64,000 nt of DNA from an uncultured Adlercreutzia sp. (GTDB taxonomy: Bacteria; Actinomycetota; Coriobacteriia; Coriobacteriales; Eggerthellaceae): assembly GCA_910585575.1 (NCBI GenBank), contig CAJUFS010000001.1, positions 1 through 64,000 of the forward strand, in the 5' to 3' direction. The letters are not shown here. More model-generated notes on the stretch are below. The model ran no database searches, was not told the DNA's origin, and was given only the letters and a program-made list of their open reading frames with translations. Position 1 is the stretch's first letter.

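Noticed and set aside
53598..63917. Very long minus-strand open frame (3,439 codons), and similar ones at 42351-49577, 35142-39464 and 30258-35141
   Set aside because: They are the antisense of the giant gene. Its strong third-position G/C bias removes stops from one antisense frame. The products are Val/Gly/His/Leu-rich without domains or start signals.

Overview
The window reads as a chromosomal segment of a high-GC actinobacterium, most likely a gut Coriobacteriia (Eggerthellaceae-like). That placement is an inference from the GC-rich codon use, the rpsP-khpA-rimM-trmD-lepB-glyQS core, the PpsR/PPDK pair and an endonuclease-like family I associate with this group. No rRNA or tRNA gene is visible to settle it.

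Layout. (1) 39-6773 is a tightly packed plus-strand housekeeping block: bS16, KhpA, RimM, TrmD, signal peptidase I, both glycyl-tRNA synthetase subunits, and the PPDK regulator. TrmD carries an in-frame palindromic insertion. (2) 6770-9553 holds one minus-strand PD-(D/E)XK-like gene, then about 1.8 kb of repeats with no convincing gene: 68-69 bp units, a 12-bp G-rich run and an exact 41-bp tandem array. (3) 9554-14342 has pyruvate phosphate dikinase with a terminator, a compact candidate type I toxin-antitoxin locus (a small hydrophobic minus-strand ORF facing two tandem plus-strand promoter/RNA/terminator cassettes), and MtnA with a second in-frame insertion centred on a perfect hairpin. (4) 14384-16853 holds a 155-bp nested inverted-repeat element, a ParA ATPase gene overlapping a ribbon-helix-helix (RHH) partner gene, and AT-rich flanks that share an exact 14-nt site on both sides of the operon.

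(5) From 16854 to the last base one reading frame stays open: 15,715 complete codons with no stop. It encodes a colossal surface-type protein that continues beyond the window. It has a roughly 96-residue N-terminal tail, one hydrophobic segment, Glu/Pro-rich linkers, an array of about eleven 300-450-residue modules of unknown family, five PASTA-like repeats plus half a sixth, long tracts of DUF11/adhesin-like sandwich domains, short Cys/His-rich inserts, and SdrD-B/CnaB-like domains with another PASTA between them.

The most unusual observation is that three AT-rich, rare-codon islands sit inside this otherwise GC-rich gene, close to domain boundaries. Two of them share a 15-nt element (14 of 15 positions), and one shares an exact 11-mer with the flank of the ParA-RHH operon. 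They could be binding sites of the RHH protein embedded in the coding sequence, programmed translation pauses, or internal promoters.

Functional links. PpsR and PPDK are a known regulator-target pair. LepB is a possible processing enzyme for exported proteins. The ParA-RHH operon is the immediate upstream neighbour of the giant gene and is the best candidate for a system that regulates, segregates or positions it; that link is inference.
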